From: Streptomyces neyagawaensis
Lineage (GTDB): Bacteria; Actinomycetota; Actinomycetes; Streptomycetales; Streptomycetaceae
Direction: 5' to 3'
NCBI RefSeq assembly: GCF_023516595.1
Contig: NZ_JAMGBG010000089.1
Span: 1 to 64,000, forward strand
DNA: 64,000 bases
Positions within the stretch are counted from its first letter, which is position 1, and each line of letters begins with the position of its first letter. Position numbers and translations under genes: made by a program. Positions 1 to 7,697 of this stretch are shown here, piece after piece. Under the pieces are notes generated by a model, which was not told the origin of the DNA, did no database searches, and was given only the letters and a program-made list of their open reading frames with translations.

Positions 1-68
1 CGCTGCGGCAGCAGCGGCTCCAGGCGGTCCCACAGCTCATCCGACACGATCCACGGCGATGTCCCCAC
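1..68 (-). CDS. IS5-family transposase, N-terminal fragment cut by window edge
   Basis: Read from position 68 downward, a GTG start gives a peptide containing PWIVSDELWDRLEPLLPQ. This is the characteristic N-terminus of IS5-group (IS112/IS1647-like) transposases of Streptomyces, just before the helix-turn-helix region. The rest of the gene lies outside the window, so it cannot be said whether it is intact. The start could be slightly further upstream, because the frame stays open past position 86. Its presence fits the CTAG-flanked terminal-repeat element 400 bp away, since IS5-group elements duplicate YTAR targets. Confidence 0.65.
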   Translation of the reverse strand, partial: MGTSPWIVSDELWDRLEPLLPQ

Positions 69-232
69 ACCGGACCGAACGGTCAACTCCCGCCCCGGAC
101 ACGGCCATCGGCGCCGACCCACCTCTTTGTGTTAGCCGCTGTTACAGTTCCTGCTTACAGCTTGCAGCGTCCCCGCCACTGAATCACAGCGCGAAGCCCA
201 CTCGGTACACAGGGTCAACAAAATATGGCTCC

Positions 233-248
233 TGTGACTCAAGTCACA
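233..248. promoter_or_regulatory. Crp-like operator palindrome
   Basis: TGTGACT-CA-AGTCACA is a perfect 7-2-7 palindrome. It matches the CRP/FNR-type consensus TGTGA-N6-TCACA and the GTG-N6-GNCAC motif described for Streptomyces Crp. It lies in a gene-free stretch upstream of the flavin reductase gene and is separated from it by the 218-bp inserted element. Which gene it serves is not clear. Confidence 0.5.
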
Positions 249-455
249 ACAAAACATGAGCAATTGAGTCGAGTTTATGCGTTTCCGCCGTGCGCTTCCT
301 GAACAGAATTCAGGACTCTGTGTAGGCCCTGTGAGCGGTGATGACCAAGTGCGCTGACGGGGTAGACAGACTCTTTTGAGCCAGCGCCGAGCACGGGGGC
401 GAGCCGGGACCGAGCACGGGGCCGCGCCGCGGCCGGTGTCCTACGACCTGGCTAG

Positions 456-673
456 GGCCTGTCGTTTGGATCATGCCGGCTTCGGGATACGGCGCCTTGA
501 CGCTGCCGGTGAGTGGGGCTTGGTGCGTGCAGCTGCAAGGCGGAGGAGGGCGTCAACGCGATGGGGGTCCTCCGCGCGAGGTTGTTCGAGCGTGGGGGAG
601 TTGGCAACCGACGACAACGCGGCAGATGTGCGTGCCAAGCCCCGCGGCCCAGGCGTGATCCAAACGACAGGTC
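456..673. mobile_element. 218-bp MITE-like element with CTAG target duplication
   Basis: The left end (GGCCTGTCGTTTGGATCA) and the right end read in reverse (GACCTGTCGTTTGGATCA) form an 18-bp terminal inverted repeat with one mismatch, followed by GCC on both sides. CTAG sits at 452-455 and again at 674-677, as expected for a 4-bp target duplication of the YTAR type used by the IS5 group. The interior has no convincing transposase frame, so this looks non-autonomous and mobilised in trans. Mobility is an inference from ends and target site only. Confidence 0.7.
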
Positions 674-748
674 CTAGGTCGCAGGACCGCCCGAAGGTGG
701 ATCCCCGGTCCGATGTGGCGGTCCGGGGCCACGGACTAGCGTGCGGAC

Positions 749-1381
749 GTGTCGAAGCCCTCAGCCACCCCGGCCTCCCCCGCACCGCCCCTGACCGCGC
801 CCCGGGCGACATGGACTCCCCGCACGCCCCCTGAGGCTCACCCTTCCCTCCCCGGCGGGCATCCTGAGGGGGTGAGCGAAGACGAGTTCCGTGCGGTGAT
901 GTCCCGGCTGGCGGCGGGCGTGGTCCTGGTGACGGCGCACGAGGCGCAGCCGGACCCCGAGGGGCCGCGCGGCGAGGACGTCGGCATGACGGCCACGTCG
1001 TTCATGTCGGTGTCCCTCGACCCGCCCCTCGTCCTGGTCAGCCTCCGCGAGGGCTCCCGGATGGACGACCTCCTCGCCGAGCAGCCGCTCTGGGCCGTGT
1101 CCCTGCTCTCCGAGCACCAGCGCACCATCGCGGGCCGCTTCGCCATGAAGGGCCGCGTGAGCGACCGCCTGCTCTTCGAGTCCGTCCCCCACACCCCCGG
1201 CCCCCTGACCGCCGCGCCCCTGATCACGGACGCCCTGGCCACGCTGGAATGCCGCACCGAGCAACGCGTACCCGCCGGCGACCACACCCTGGTCATCGGC
1301 CGCGTCCTGGAAGCGACGGTCCGCGGCACGGAGGGCGGCCCCCTGACCTACTTCCGGGGCAGGTACCGCCAGTTGGGCTGA
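749..1381 (+). CDS. Flavin reductase-like FMN-binding protein
   Basis: The protein has the flavin reductase-like split-barrel fold (PF01613 type), starting at FRAVMSRLAAGVVLVTA and continuing through VGMTATSFMSVSLDPPLVLVSL, the FMN-binding core, to a C-terminal YFRGRYRQL. Family members reduce FMN or FAD with NAD(P)H, often for a partner monooxygenase; none is adjacent here, so the partner is unknown. The GTG start at 749 gives 210 residues with a Pro-rich leader of about 40. GTG at 872 (VSEDEF) is an alternative start that would leave just the domain. Neither has a strong SD. Confidence 0.8.
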   Translation: MSKPSATPASPAPPLTAPRATWTPRTPPEAHPSLPGGHPEGVSEDEFRAVMSRLAAGVVLVTAHEAQPDPEGPRGEDVGMTATSFMSVSLDPPLVLVSLREGSRMDDLLAEQPLWAVSLLSEHQRTIAGRFAMKGRVSDRLLFESVPHTPGPLTAAPLITDALATLECRTEQRVPAGDHTLVIGRVLEATVRGTEGGPLTYFRGRYRQLG

Positions 1382-1978
1382 GGCTTCTCGTTCCCCACCG
1401 CAGACAGCAAAGAGGGGCGGGTTGGGCTTGCGGGCTCGGGGGTGCTGCCCCCAGCCGACGGGCGCGGGCTTGGGGGCGAAGCCACCCAGCCGACGGGCGC
1501 GGAGCTTGGGACTCGGGGGCGCAGCCCCCAGTCAGGGGCGCGGGGAACTGCGCGACCAGCCACGACGAACCCGCAGCCGACCAACCCCCCACCCGCTACC
1601 CACCCACACCCCCGGCCCCACCCCACCGCACGGTTTCGGCCAAGCGCCCCTCACGCCTCCCCCACCCCGACCACCCCCACCCCCTGAACAAACCGAGCAT
1701 TCGGTAGGCGGCGACCGAAAATGTTCCTGGCACGACGCGACTCACGACCGGGAAATTCAGCGGAACTCATCGGCAGCACCGCGCCGCCCGGATCACCGCC
1801 ATTCCCCCGCCCCGGCCATAACGGATCACGCCCGCCCTCCAACAACACCGAATCGCAAATCGGAACGCGAAAAACACCGGTCAGGACGGCCCTCATAAAC
1901 ACCGCACGCGCCGAGCCCCACTCAGCGACAGCAAGGTGCCGCAACCCGGAGCCGACCCGGTCCGAACGACGAGCTCCA
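1382..1978. other. Gene-free stretch with extragenic repeats
   Basis: No credible gene is seen. Two short hairpins of the GGGGG(T/C)G...GCCCCC type (1438-1452 and 1515-1529) flank an 18-bp direct repeat, CCCAGCCGACGGGCGCGG, at 1450 and 1485. These are followed by one copy of the GGGGCGCGGGGAACTGCGCGA family. From about 1690 the sequence is less GC-rich and ends against a solo terminal-repeat relic. Overlapping frames on both strands are composition artefacts. Confidence 0.6.
1535..1563. repeat. Dispersed extragenic repeat, copy 1
   Basis: GGGGCGCGGGGAACTGCGCG followed by ACCAGCCAC. The same 20-base core occurs in two other intergenic regions of this window (33728 and 38477), always outside genes and at gene 3' ends. 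This family is very common between Streptomyces genes and its role is unknown. Confidence 0.75.
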
Positions 1979-2004
1979 GGCGTGATCCAAACGGCAGGCT
2001 CTAG
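1979..2004. mobile_element. Solo terminal repeat of the CTAG-targeting element
   Basis: GGCGTGATCCAAACGGCAGG followed by CTCTAG repeats the right terminus of the 218-bp element. It ends in CTAG exactly at the arfB stop codon, whose TAG is read from the complementary strand of that CTAG. No matching left end is found within several hundred bases, so this is either a decayed copy or a one-ended relic. The insertion point explains why the arfB coding sequence stops at this junction. Confidence 0.5.
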
Positions 2005-2462
2005 CCCCAATCCCGCCCGGTCCGCCCCCGCTTGGTCTCGGACCGCTGCTTCTTCTCCCGCAGTCGCCGCTCGTTGATCCCCTTCGGGATACGCGTGGGC
2101 CGACGCGGCTTCGGCGGCGGGGCGGTGGCCTCGGCGAGCAGCGCCGCCAGGCGCACCGCGGCGGTCTCCCGGTTTCGCCACTGTGAACGGTGCTCGGAGG
2201 ACCGAACGCTGACGACCCCGTCGACGAGCCGCCCGGCGAGCCGCTCCAGGGCGCGCCGCTTCCACACCTCGGGCAGCGCCTCGGTGTTGGCGACGTCGAA
2301 CCGCAGCTCGACCTGCGAGTCACTGGTGTTGACGTGCTGTCCGCCGGGACCGGAGGACCGGGAGAAACGCCACATCAGCTCGGCCTCGGGAACGGAGACG
2401 GAGCCACGGATGGTGAGGCCTCGGGAGAGCGGGCTCCCCGACCCCCGGGAAGGAGCGGACAT
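2001..2462 (-). CDS. arfB: Alternative ribosome-rescue peptidyl-tRNA hydrolase ArfB (YaeJ/ICT1 type)
   Basis: The 153-residue protein has the release-factor catalytic loop SSGPGGQHVNTSDS, with GGQ at residues 40-42. It is followed by a short domain and a basic C-terminal tail (RIPKGINERRLREKKQRSETKRGR) of the type that ArfB/ICT1 threads into the empty mRNA channel of stalled ribosomes. It lacks codon-recognition domains, as expected for rescue factors rather than RF1/RF2. The ATG at 2462 was chosen because it gives MSAPSRGSGSP directly before the family's first strand. The stop codon lies inside the CTAG of a mobile-element end, so the extreme C-terminus may have been altered by insertion. 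Confidence 0.9.
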   Translation of the reverse strand: MSAPSRGSGSPLSRGLTIRGSVSVPEAELMWRFSRSSGPGGQHVNTSDSQVELRFDVANTEALPEVWKRRALERLAGRLVDGVVSVRSSEHRSQWRNRETAAVRLAALLAEATAPPPKPRRPTRIPKGINERRLREKKQRSETKRGRTGRDWG

Positions 2463-2687
2463 ACCCCCATGGTCACCGAGCCCCGGCCCCGCCGTCACCC
2501 TCTTTTCCCGCCCGCTCCTTCCCCGCCCGCCCCGCCGCCCCGTCCCGGCACCCCCGCCGCCCGGGTAAAGAAAGTAAAACGCCAGGAACCTCTGACGCCC
2601 CTCGCTGCGTTCATAGGGGTACAGGTAGCTTCGTCCCCGGCACGAAGCCCGTAAGGCACGTACGCAACGAGGGAAGGACCCCCAACC

Positions 2688-3263
2688 ATGGCTGTAAGCC
2701 TGTCCAAGGGTGGCAACGTCTCGCTCACCAAGGAGGCTCCGGGCCTGACCGCCGTCACCGTGGGCCTCGGCTGGGACGTCCGCACCACCACGGGCACCGA
2801 CTTCGACCTGGACGCCTCGGCCATCGCGGTCAACACCCAGGGCAAGGTGTATTCGGACGCCCACTTCGTCTTCTTCAACAACAAGCAGACCCCGGACAAC
2901 ACCATCGTCCACACCGGCGACAACCGCACGGGCGAGGGCGCGGGCGACGACGAGGCGATCAACGTCAACCTGGCGGGCCTCCCCGCCGACATCGACAAGA
3001 TCGTCTTCCCGGTCTCGATCTACGACGCGGAGAACCGCTCGCAGAACTTCGGCCAGGTCCGCAACGCCTACATCCGCATCATCAACCAGGCCGGCGGCGC
3101 CGAGATCGCCCGCTACGACCTGTCCGAGGACGCCGCCACCGAGACCGCCATGGTCTTCGGCGAGCTCTACCGCAACGGCGCCGAGTGGAAGTTCCGCGCC
3201 GTCGGCCAGGGCTACGCCTCCGGCCTCGTCGGCATCGCCCAGGACTTCGGCGTCAACGTCTGA
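2688..3263 (+). CDS. TerD-family calcium-binding stress protein
   Basis: The 191-residue protein shows the TerD signature from the first residues ([13 protein letters not shown]). GWD is at 28-30 and the acidic calcium-binding segment DFDLDAS at 38-44, followed by the second half-motif [24 protein letters not shown]. The family is linked to tellurite, phage and envelope stress and, in Streptomyces, to development. Several paralogues per genome are usual, so a numbered symbol is not assigned. The GAGGGAAGGA before ATG is a good SD. It is monocistronic, followed directly by a strong terminator, and divergent from arfB. Confidence 0.92.
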   Translation: MAVSLSKGGNVSLTKEAPGLTAVTVGLGWDVRTTTGTDFDLDASAIAVNTQGKVYSDAHFVFFNNKQTPDNTIVHTGDNRTGEGAGDDEAINVNLAGLPADIDKIVFPVSIYDAENRSQNFGQVRNAYIRIINQAGGAEIARYDLSEDAATETAMVFGELYRNGAEWKFRAVGQGYASGLVGIAQDFGVNV

Positions 3264-3285
3264 CACTCCGCCTGAGAGCCACTCC

Positions 3286-3327
3286 CCGAAGGCCCCGCCC
3301 GACCTCACCGTCGTGCGGGGCCTTCGG
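3286..3327 (+). terminator. Terminator after the TerD gene
   Basis: CCGAAGGCCCCGC pairs perfectly with GCGGGGCCTTCGG across a 16-base loop, 23 bases after the terD stop. There is no long T-run, as is usual in Streptomyces. It may also serve the convergent gene on the other strand. Confidence 0.8.
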
Positions 3328-3329
3328 CG

Positions 3330-4019
3330 TCACACCCGCCAGTCCCCCGCGTACTGGATGTGCAGTCGGCCGGGGACGCCCCGGCGGGCGTGGGTGCCCG
3401 GCCAGGGGCCCGAGCTGAGCTCGACGCAGTAGTGGGCCGGGGGCGGGTGGTGGTGGGAGTGGGACGGGGCCCGGGTGACCAGGTCGCGCAGGGCCGTGCC
3501 GTGTTCGCGGAAGGCGGTGGGGCTGCCGATCACGAAGAGGGTGTGGGCGGCGAGGTCGAAGGCCAGATGGTCGCGGTACGTCGGCCAGGTCCGCCGCCGG
3601 TGGTCGATGGCGCTCTCGTCCGGGAAGTCGTCGTCGGGGGTGGCCGTGGTGTGGGGGCGGCCCCGGCCCAGCCTGGCCCGTACCTCCTTCCACGACGCGG
3701 TCGGGAACCGCAGGCTGTGGTGGGCGAGGACGAGGTCCAGGGCGACCGGTCCTCCGTCGCCCGGTCCGCCGTCGCCCGTGATGCCGTCGGGGGGCCGGTT
3801 GGTCCGGATCGGCAGATGGATCAGTGACCGGGCGGAGCGGGCGGCCAGCGACCACAGGGCGACGAGTTGTTCCGCGCCGGCCCGGTCGACGTACATCGAC
3901 AGCCAGTGGTGGTCGTCACGCAACGCCAGGCGGGCGGGCGCCGACGCCTGCCACGGCTGGACCACCCGGATCTCCTCGCCACCCGGCCGCACCTTGTGCA
4001 CGCGCACGCGCTGTTCCAC
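3330..4019 (-). CDS. Hypothetical protein
   Basis: This gene is not recognised. The GTG at 4019 gives 229 residues starting VEQRVRVHKVRPGGEEIRVVQPW, with a conserved-looking core (HHWLSMYVDRAGAEQLVALWSLAARS and HTLFVIGSPTAFREHGTALRDLV) that reads as a globular cytoplasmic protein. A longer start at 4085 would only add an Arg-rich stretch. No signal peptide, membrane helix or known catalytic motif is apparent. It is convergent with terD and divergent from the acetyltransferase gene. Confidence 0.7.
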   Translation of the reverse strand: MEQRVRVHKVRPGGEEIRVVQPWQASAPARLALRDDHHWLSMYVDRAGAEQLVALWSLAARSARSLIHLPIRTNRPPDGITGDGGPGDGGPVALDLVLAHHSLRFPTASWKEVRARLGRGRPHTTATPDDDFPDESAIDHRRRTWPTYRDHLAFDLAAHTLFVIGSPTAFREHGTALRDLVTRAPSHSHHHPPPAHYCVELSSGPWPGTHARRGVPGRLHIQYAGDWRV

Positions 4020-4149
4020 ACGCCTCCTCGGTCTCCCCGCCTCCGCACGCACTGTAGGCCCGCCGTGAGCTGGGGGTCTCCGCATTTATCGGTGGCCCGG
4101 CGGCTCCGCTCCGCGGGCGATGTCCGACCTCGTCGATAGCGTGCGGGGC

Positions 4150-4779
4150 ATGTTGCTGCTCGAGACCCTCCGCACCGCCGAGGACGGGACCATTCCCGGT
4201 CCCCTCCTCGCCGAACTCACCGCCCTGCACGCCTCCAACCGAGCCTTCTACACCCTCAGCGGCGACTTCCCCGACCCGGACGACATCCGCCCCGAGCAGG
4301 TGAACGCCGCCCTGGCCCTGGAGCTGGCCAACCCGGACGTGGAGATCCTCCTCGCCCGCGACGCCGCCCCCGACAGCGCGGGCCACCGCGACGGCGCCCC
4401 GCCCGCCGACGGCACCCGGTCCCTCATCGGCGGCCCGCCCTTCACCGGCGCCCCGCCCCTCGTCGGCGTCGTCATCACCCTCGCGCACCACCCCGACCCC
4501 GCCGACCCCGACCCGTGGATCGGGCTCCTGCTCGTCGACGCGGCGGCGCAACGGCGGGGCCACGGACGCCGGTTGGCGGCGCTCGTCGAGACACGGCTCC
4601 GACAGGCCGGCCGAACCGCCGTAAGACTCGCGGCACTCGACAACAACCCCGGCGCCCTCGCCTTCTGGACCTCCCTCGGCTACGAGATCATCGCCCACCG
4701 GGCCGACCGCCAACGGGGGCGCCCCTGCACGGTCCTGCGCAAGCCCCTCGCCCCCGAGGGCCCCACGCCACCCGCGTAA
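4150..4779 (+). CDS. GNAT-family N-acetyltransferase
   Basis: The C-terminal half carries the GNAT acetyl-CoA motif A (WIGLLLVDAAAQRRGHGRRLAALVE, with Q/R-x-x-G-x-G/A) and motif B (AVRLAALDNNPGALAFWTSLGYEII), so it transfers an acetyl group to an unknown amine. The N-terminal part (about 70 residues) resembles the leading helices of the family, and residues between 80 and 110 form a Gly/Pro-rich insertion. The ATG at 4150 (MLLLETLRT) is preferred; a start at 4120 is possible. The sequence just before it (TCGATAGCGT) resembles a -10 region, suggesting a very short leader. Confidence 0.82.
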   Translation: MLLLETLRTAEDGTIPGPLLAELTALHASNRAFYTLSGDFPDPDDIRPEQVNAALALELANPDVEILLARDAAPDSAGHRDGAPPADGTRSLIGGPPFTGAPPLVGVVITLAHHPDPADPDPWIGLLLVDAAAQRRGHGRRLAALVETRLRQAGRTAVRLAALDNNPGALAFWTSLGYEIIAHRADRQRGRPCTVLRKPLAPEGPTPPA

Positions 4780-4813
4780 CCCGTGTCGAGCCCCCGGCCG
4801 TCGGCCCCGGCCC

Positions 4814-6286
4814 TCACGCCTTCTTCGGCTTGCCCTCCCCGTACAGCCAATCCTCCCAGATCGGCTTCAGATCGGCGTCCGGCGCCGTCTTCTCCGCGTG
4901 TTTCTCGGCGTACGCGGTGAAGTCCGCCGTGCTCGCGTTGCCGTGGCGGCGGGCCGTGGCCCAGCCCTTGAGGAGGTCGAAGAAGGCGTCGTCGCCGATG
5001 GCCTGGCGGATCTTGTGCAGGACCATGGCGGCGCGCTCGTAGACGGGGCTGTCGGAGATGTGCTCGGCGCTCGGCGGCTCCGCGGGCGGGAACGCCCAGA
5101 CCCCCTCGTCGGCCTCGGCGGTGTCGAAGTAGTCGCCCTCGTAGAGCGCGTCGAAGTTCTCCTGGGCGCTGTCGCCCCCGTGGTCCTCCTGCCACAGCCA
5201 CTCCGCGTACGTGGCGAAGCCCTCGTTGAGCCACATGTCCCGCCAGCTCTTCGGCGTGACGGAGTTGCCGTACCACTGGTGGGCCAACTCGTGGACGAGC
5301 AGGCCGGTGTCGGGGGCGCCGGGGACGACCGGGCGGTTCTGGGTCTCCAGCGCGTACTCCACGTCCTCCTCCCGCTCGACGATCGCGCCGGTGGAGGTGA
5401 AGGGGTACGGGCCGAAGTTGATCTCCGCCCAGTCGATGATGTCCGGGATGTCGTCGAGGGCCTTACGGCTGCCCTCGGCCTCCTCGGGGTCCACGGCTAT
5501 GTACACCGGCGGCTGCTTCTCGCCGACCGTGGGGCGCCGGATCTCGTACGCGCCGATCGCGAGCGTGGCGAGATAGCTCGCCATCGGCTCGGCCGAGCGC
5601 CACGCGAACGTCGTACGGCCGTCCTTCGTCGACTCGCCGCGCAACTCTCCGTTGGAGACGGCCTGGAGGCGCTGCGGGACAGTGACGGTGATGTCGTACG
5701 TCGCCTTGTCCGAGGGGTGGTGGTTGCCGGGGAACCAGGCCATCGAGCCCGTCGGTTCGCCGAGCGCGAGCGCCCCGTCGGCTGTCGGCAGCCAGCCCTC
5801 GTGGGAGCCGTCCGGGTCGGTGATCGTCCGCGGCTCGCCCGAGTAGCGCACGGTCGTCCGGAACGTCCGCCCCTTCTCCAGCGTGTGCGCCGGCCGGACG
5901 ATCAGCTCCTGGCCCTTCCGTTTCCAGCGGGCCTCGGCGCCGTCGACGGTCACGGACTCGACGTCCATGCCCTTCAGGTCCAGGTCGAACGCGCTGAGGT
6001 CCTGCTTCGCCCGGGCCGTGACGACGGCCTTCCCGTCGACATGGTCCTCGTGGTCGTCGCGGTTCTTGCCCCGCTCGATGTCGACGTCGAGGGTCAGGGC
6101 GTAGTGCGTGACGTCGTAGCCGCCGTTGCCGAGCTTCGGGAAGTACGGGTCCCCCAGGCCGGCCGCACCGCGCGTGCCGCCGGTGCCGGGTCCCGCCCCC
6201 TCGTCCGTGCAGGAGGTGAGGGTGAACGTCAGGGCTGCGGCGAGCAGCGCGGCCGGGACAGCCGGTACGGGTCGGGACACGTCCAA
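4814..6286 (-). CDS. M1-family zinc metallopeptidase, lipoprotein
   Basis: This is a 490-residue secreted aminopeptidase-like enzyme. A signal peptide ends in a lipobox (LTSC, Cys26), so it should be anchored on the outer face of the membrane. The zinc site HELAHQWYG (332-340) with the third ligand E355 in WLNEGFATYAEW is complete. The usual GAMEN exopeptidase motif is replaced by YALETQNRP (311-319), so substrate specificity cannot be assumed. It is shorter than PepN-type M1 enzymes and lacks the large C-terminal helical domain, as in other actinobacterial lipoprotein M1 peptidases. The start may be TTG 6286 or GTG 6280. Confidence 0.9.
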   Translation of the reverse strand: MDVSRPVPAVPAALLAAALTFTLTSCTDEGAGPGTGGTRGAAGLGDPYFPKLGNGGYDVTHYALTLDVDIERGKNRDDHEDHVDGKAVVTARAKQDLSAFDLDLKGMDVESVTVDGAEARWKRKGQELIVRPAHTLEKGRTFRTTVRYSGEPRTITDPDGSHEGWLPTADGALALGEPTGSMAWFPGNHHPSDKATYDITVTVPQRLQAVSNGELRGESTKDGRTTFAWRSAEPMASYLATLAIGAYEIRRPTVGEKQPPVYIAVDPEEAEGSRKALDDIPDIIDWAEINFGPYPFTSTGAIVEREEDVEYALETQNRPVVPGAPDTGLLVHELAHQWYGNSVTPKSWRDMWLNEGFATYAEWLWQEDHGGDSAQENFDALYEGDYFDTAEADEGVWAFPPAEPPSAEHISDSPVYERAAMVLHKIRQAIGDDAFFDLLKGWATARRHGNASTADFTAYAEKHAEKTAPDADLKPIWEDWLYGEGKPKKA

Positions 6287-6318
6287 GATCCTATGGGGGA
6301 CATGACACCATCGCCTAC

Positions 6319-6819
6319 GTGCTCGACATCGGCTACGCCCTCTCCAACCGCTTCCCGGACCCGCCGCAGACGGACTACCGCCGCGCCGACGTCTACGCGC
6401 TGCGGCACGACCTCTTCTGCGGTGACGTCTACCTCGCCGACACCAAGGAGGACCGGGAGCTGTCCACAGCCTGGGGATGGGTGCCGGTGCTGGACTTCGC
6501 GTGGGCGCTCTGCGACATCGTCGAGCAGCTGGACCGGGACCCCGCGGGCTCCCGCGCCTCCCGGCCGCAGCACGCGGAGCTGGACTTCACCGAGTCGACC
6601 GACCGCATGCTCTTCGAGCGCCGCTTCGGCTGGGTGGACATCGAGTCCGACTGGATGCCGGCCGAGGAACCCCCGCTCACCTTCTCCCACGCCGAACTCC
6701 GCAGAGAGGCACGGGACTTCCTGCACGACCTCGTCGCCGACCTGTGCGACCTGCACGAGGACCTCGCCGACAACCCGGCGATCTGGACCCTCCAGGCCCG
6801 CTTCCCCCGGCTCGGCTGA
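6319..6819 (+). CDS. Conserved hypothetical protein
   Basis: The 166-residue acidic protein from GTG 6319 begins MLDIGYALSNRFPDPPQTDYRRADVYALRHDLFCGDVYLADTKEDRELS when shown without its gap limits; only its general character is informative. It is soluble, rich in Asp/Glu and Trp, with no signal peptide and no recognised active-site motif. It is divergent from the M1 peptidase, with 32 bp between starts, so the two promoters must overlap. A role cannot be proposed. Confidence 0.7.
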   Translation: MLDIGYALSNRFPDPPQTDYRRADVYALRHDLFCGDVYLADTKEDRELSTAWGWVPVLDFAWALCDIVEQLDRDPAGSRASRPQHAELDFTESTDRMLFERRFGWVDIESDWMPAEEPPLTFSHAELRREARDFLHDLVADLCDLHEDLADNPAIWTLQARFPRLG

Positions 6820-6880
6820 GCCCCGCAGAGCCGCACGGCCCGCCCCGCAGAGCTTCACGGCCTGGGTCGGCCGGGGCCCC

Positions 6881-7549
6881 TCACCCCTCCACTCTGATCC
6901 CCATCTCCCCCGCCAGCACCGGCGCCAGATCCATCAGCTGCGCCGCGCTGATCACCGCCCCCGACAGCCGCTCCACGCCGCGGGCGATCTCCACCGAGGC
7001 GGCCGCGCGCAGGTCGACATCCTTCAGGGTCGCCCCGCTCAGATCGGCGCCCTTCAGCGTGCACCCGACGAACTCGACCCGCTCCAGCCGCGCGCCCCCG
7101 AAGTCCGGCTCGACGAGGACGCAGTCCTCGAAGACGACGTCCTTGAGCCGCGCGTCGCGCAGATTCAGATAGTCGATCTTGCCGCCGCGGATCAGCACCC
7201 TCTCCAGCACCGCCCCGTGCAGCTGCACGCCGCCGAGCCGCGCGTCCACCAGCTCCACGTCACGGAGGGTGGCCTCGGCGAAGTCGGTGCCGACCCCCCG
7301 TATGCCGGTGAGGACGGAGTCCAGCAGCCGGGCCCGGTGCAGCCGCGTCTCGTCCAGCGCGCAGCCCGTGAGCGCGCAGTCCATGAACCGGGCGCCCCCG
7401 CCGTCCTGCCCGGCCAGGTCCCGCTCGCGGAACTCCAGCCCGTCGTAGTCCCCGTCCGGCTCCAGCCCTCCGCCCTCGTACGCCTCCAGCGCCGGCAACC
7501 GCACCTCCGGTCGCCGCGCCCCCTTCACCACCGACTTGGCCCGCACCAT
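6881..7549 (-). CDS. Pentapeptide-repeat protein
   Basis: From about residue 45 to 190 the 222-residue protein is built of five-residue repeats with a central Leu/Phe and small residues at i-2 (for example ATLRDVELVDARLGGVQLHG and GARLERVEFVGCTLKGADLSG), predicting a right-handed quadrilateral beta-helix. Some family members mimic DNA and protect gyrase; most have no known role. The ATG at 7549 (MVRAKSVVKGARRP) fits the family better than longer in-frame starts up to 7621. No membrane segment or fused catalytic domain is present. Confidence 0.85.
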   Translation of the reverse strand: MVRAKSVVKGARRPEVRLPALEAYEGGGLEPDGDYDGLEFRERDLAGQDGGGARFMDCALTGCALDETRLHRARLLDSVLTGIRGVGTDFAEATLRDVELVDARLGGVQLHGAVLERVLIRGGKIDYLNLRDARLKDVVFEDCVLVEPDFGGARLERVEFVGCTLKGADLSGATLKDVDLRAAASVEIARGVERLSGAVISAAQLMDLAPVLAGEMGIRVEG

Positions 7550-7697
7550 GCCCTCATCCTGCACCCCACCACTGACAACGCCCCTGACCTGCACAGACGC
7601 CACCCGGAGCAGGTCACCCACCCGCCCATGTCACATTCCGGCCCCTCGACCCGTCGTACGCGCAGACAGCCGGCACCGACGCGAGGGAGCCCGAACC

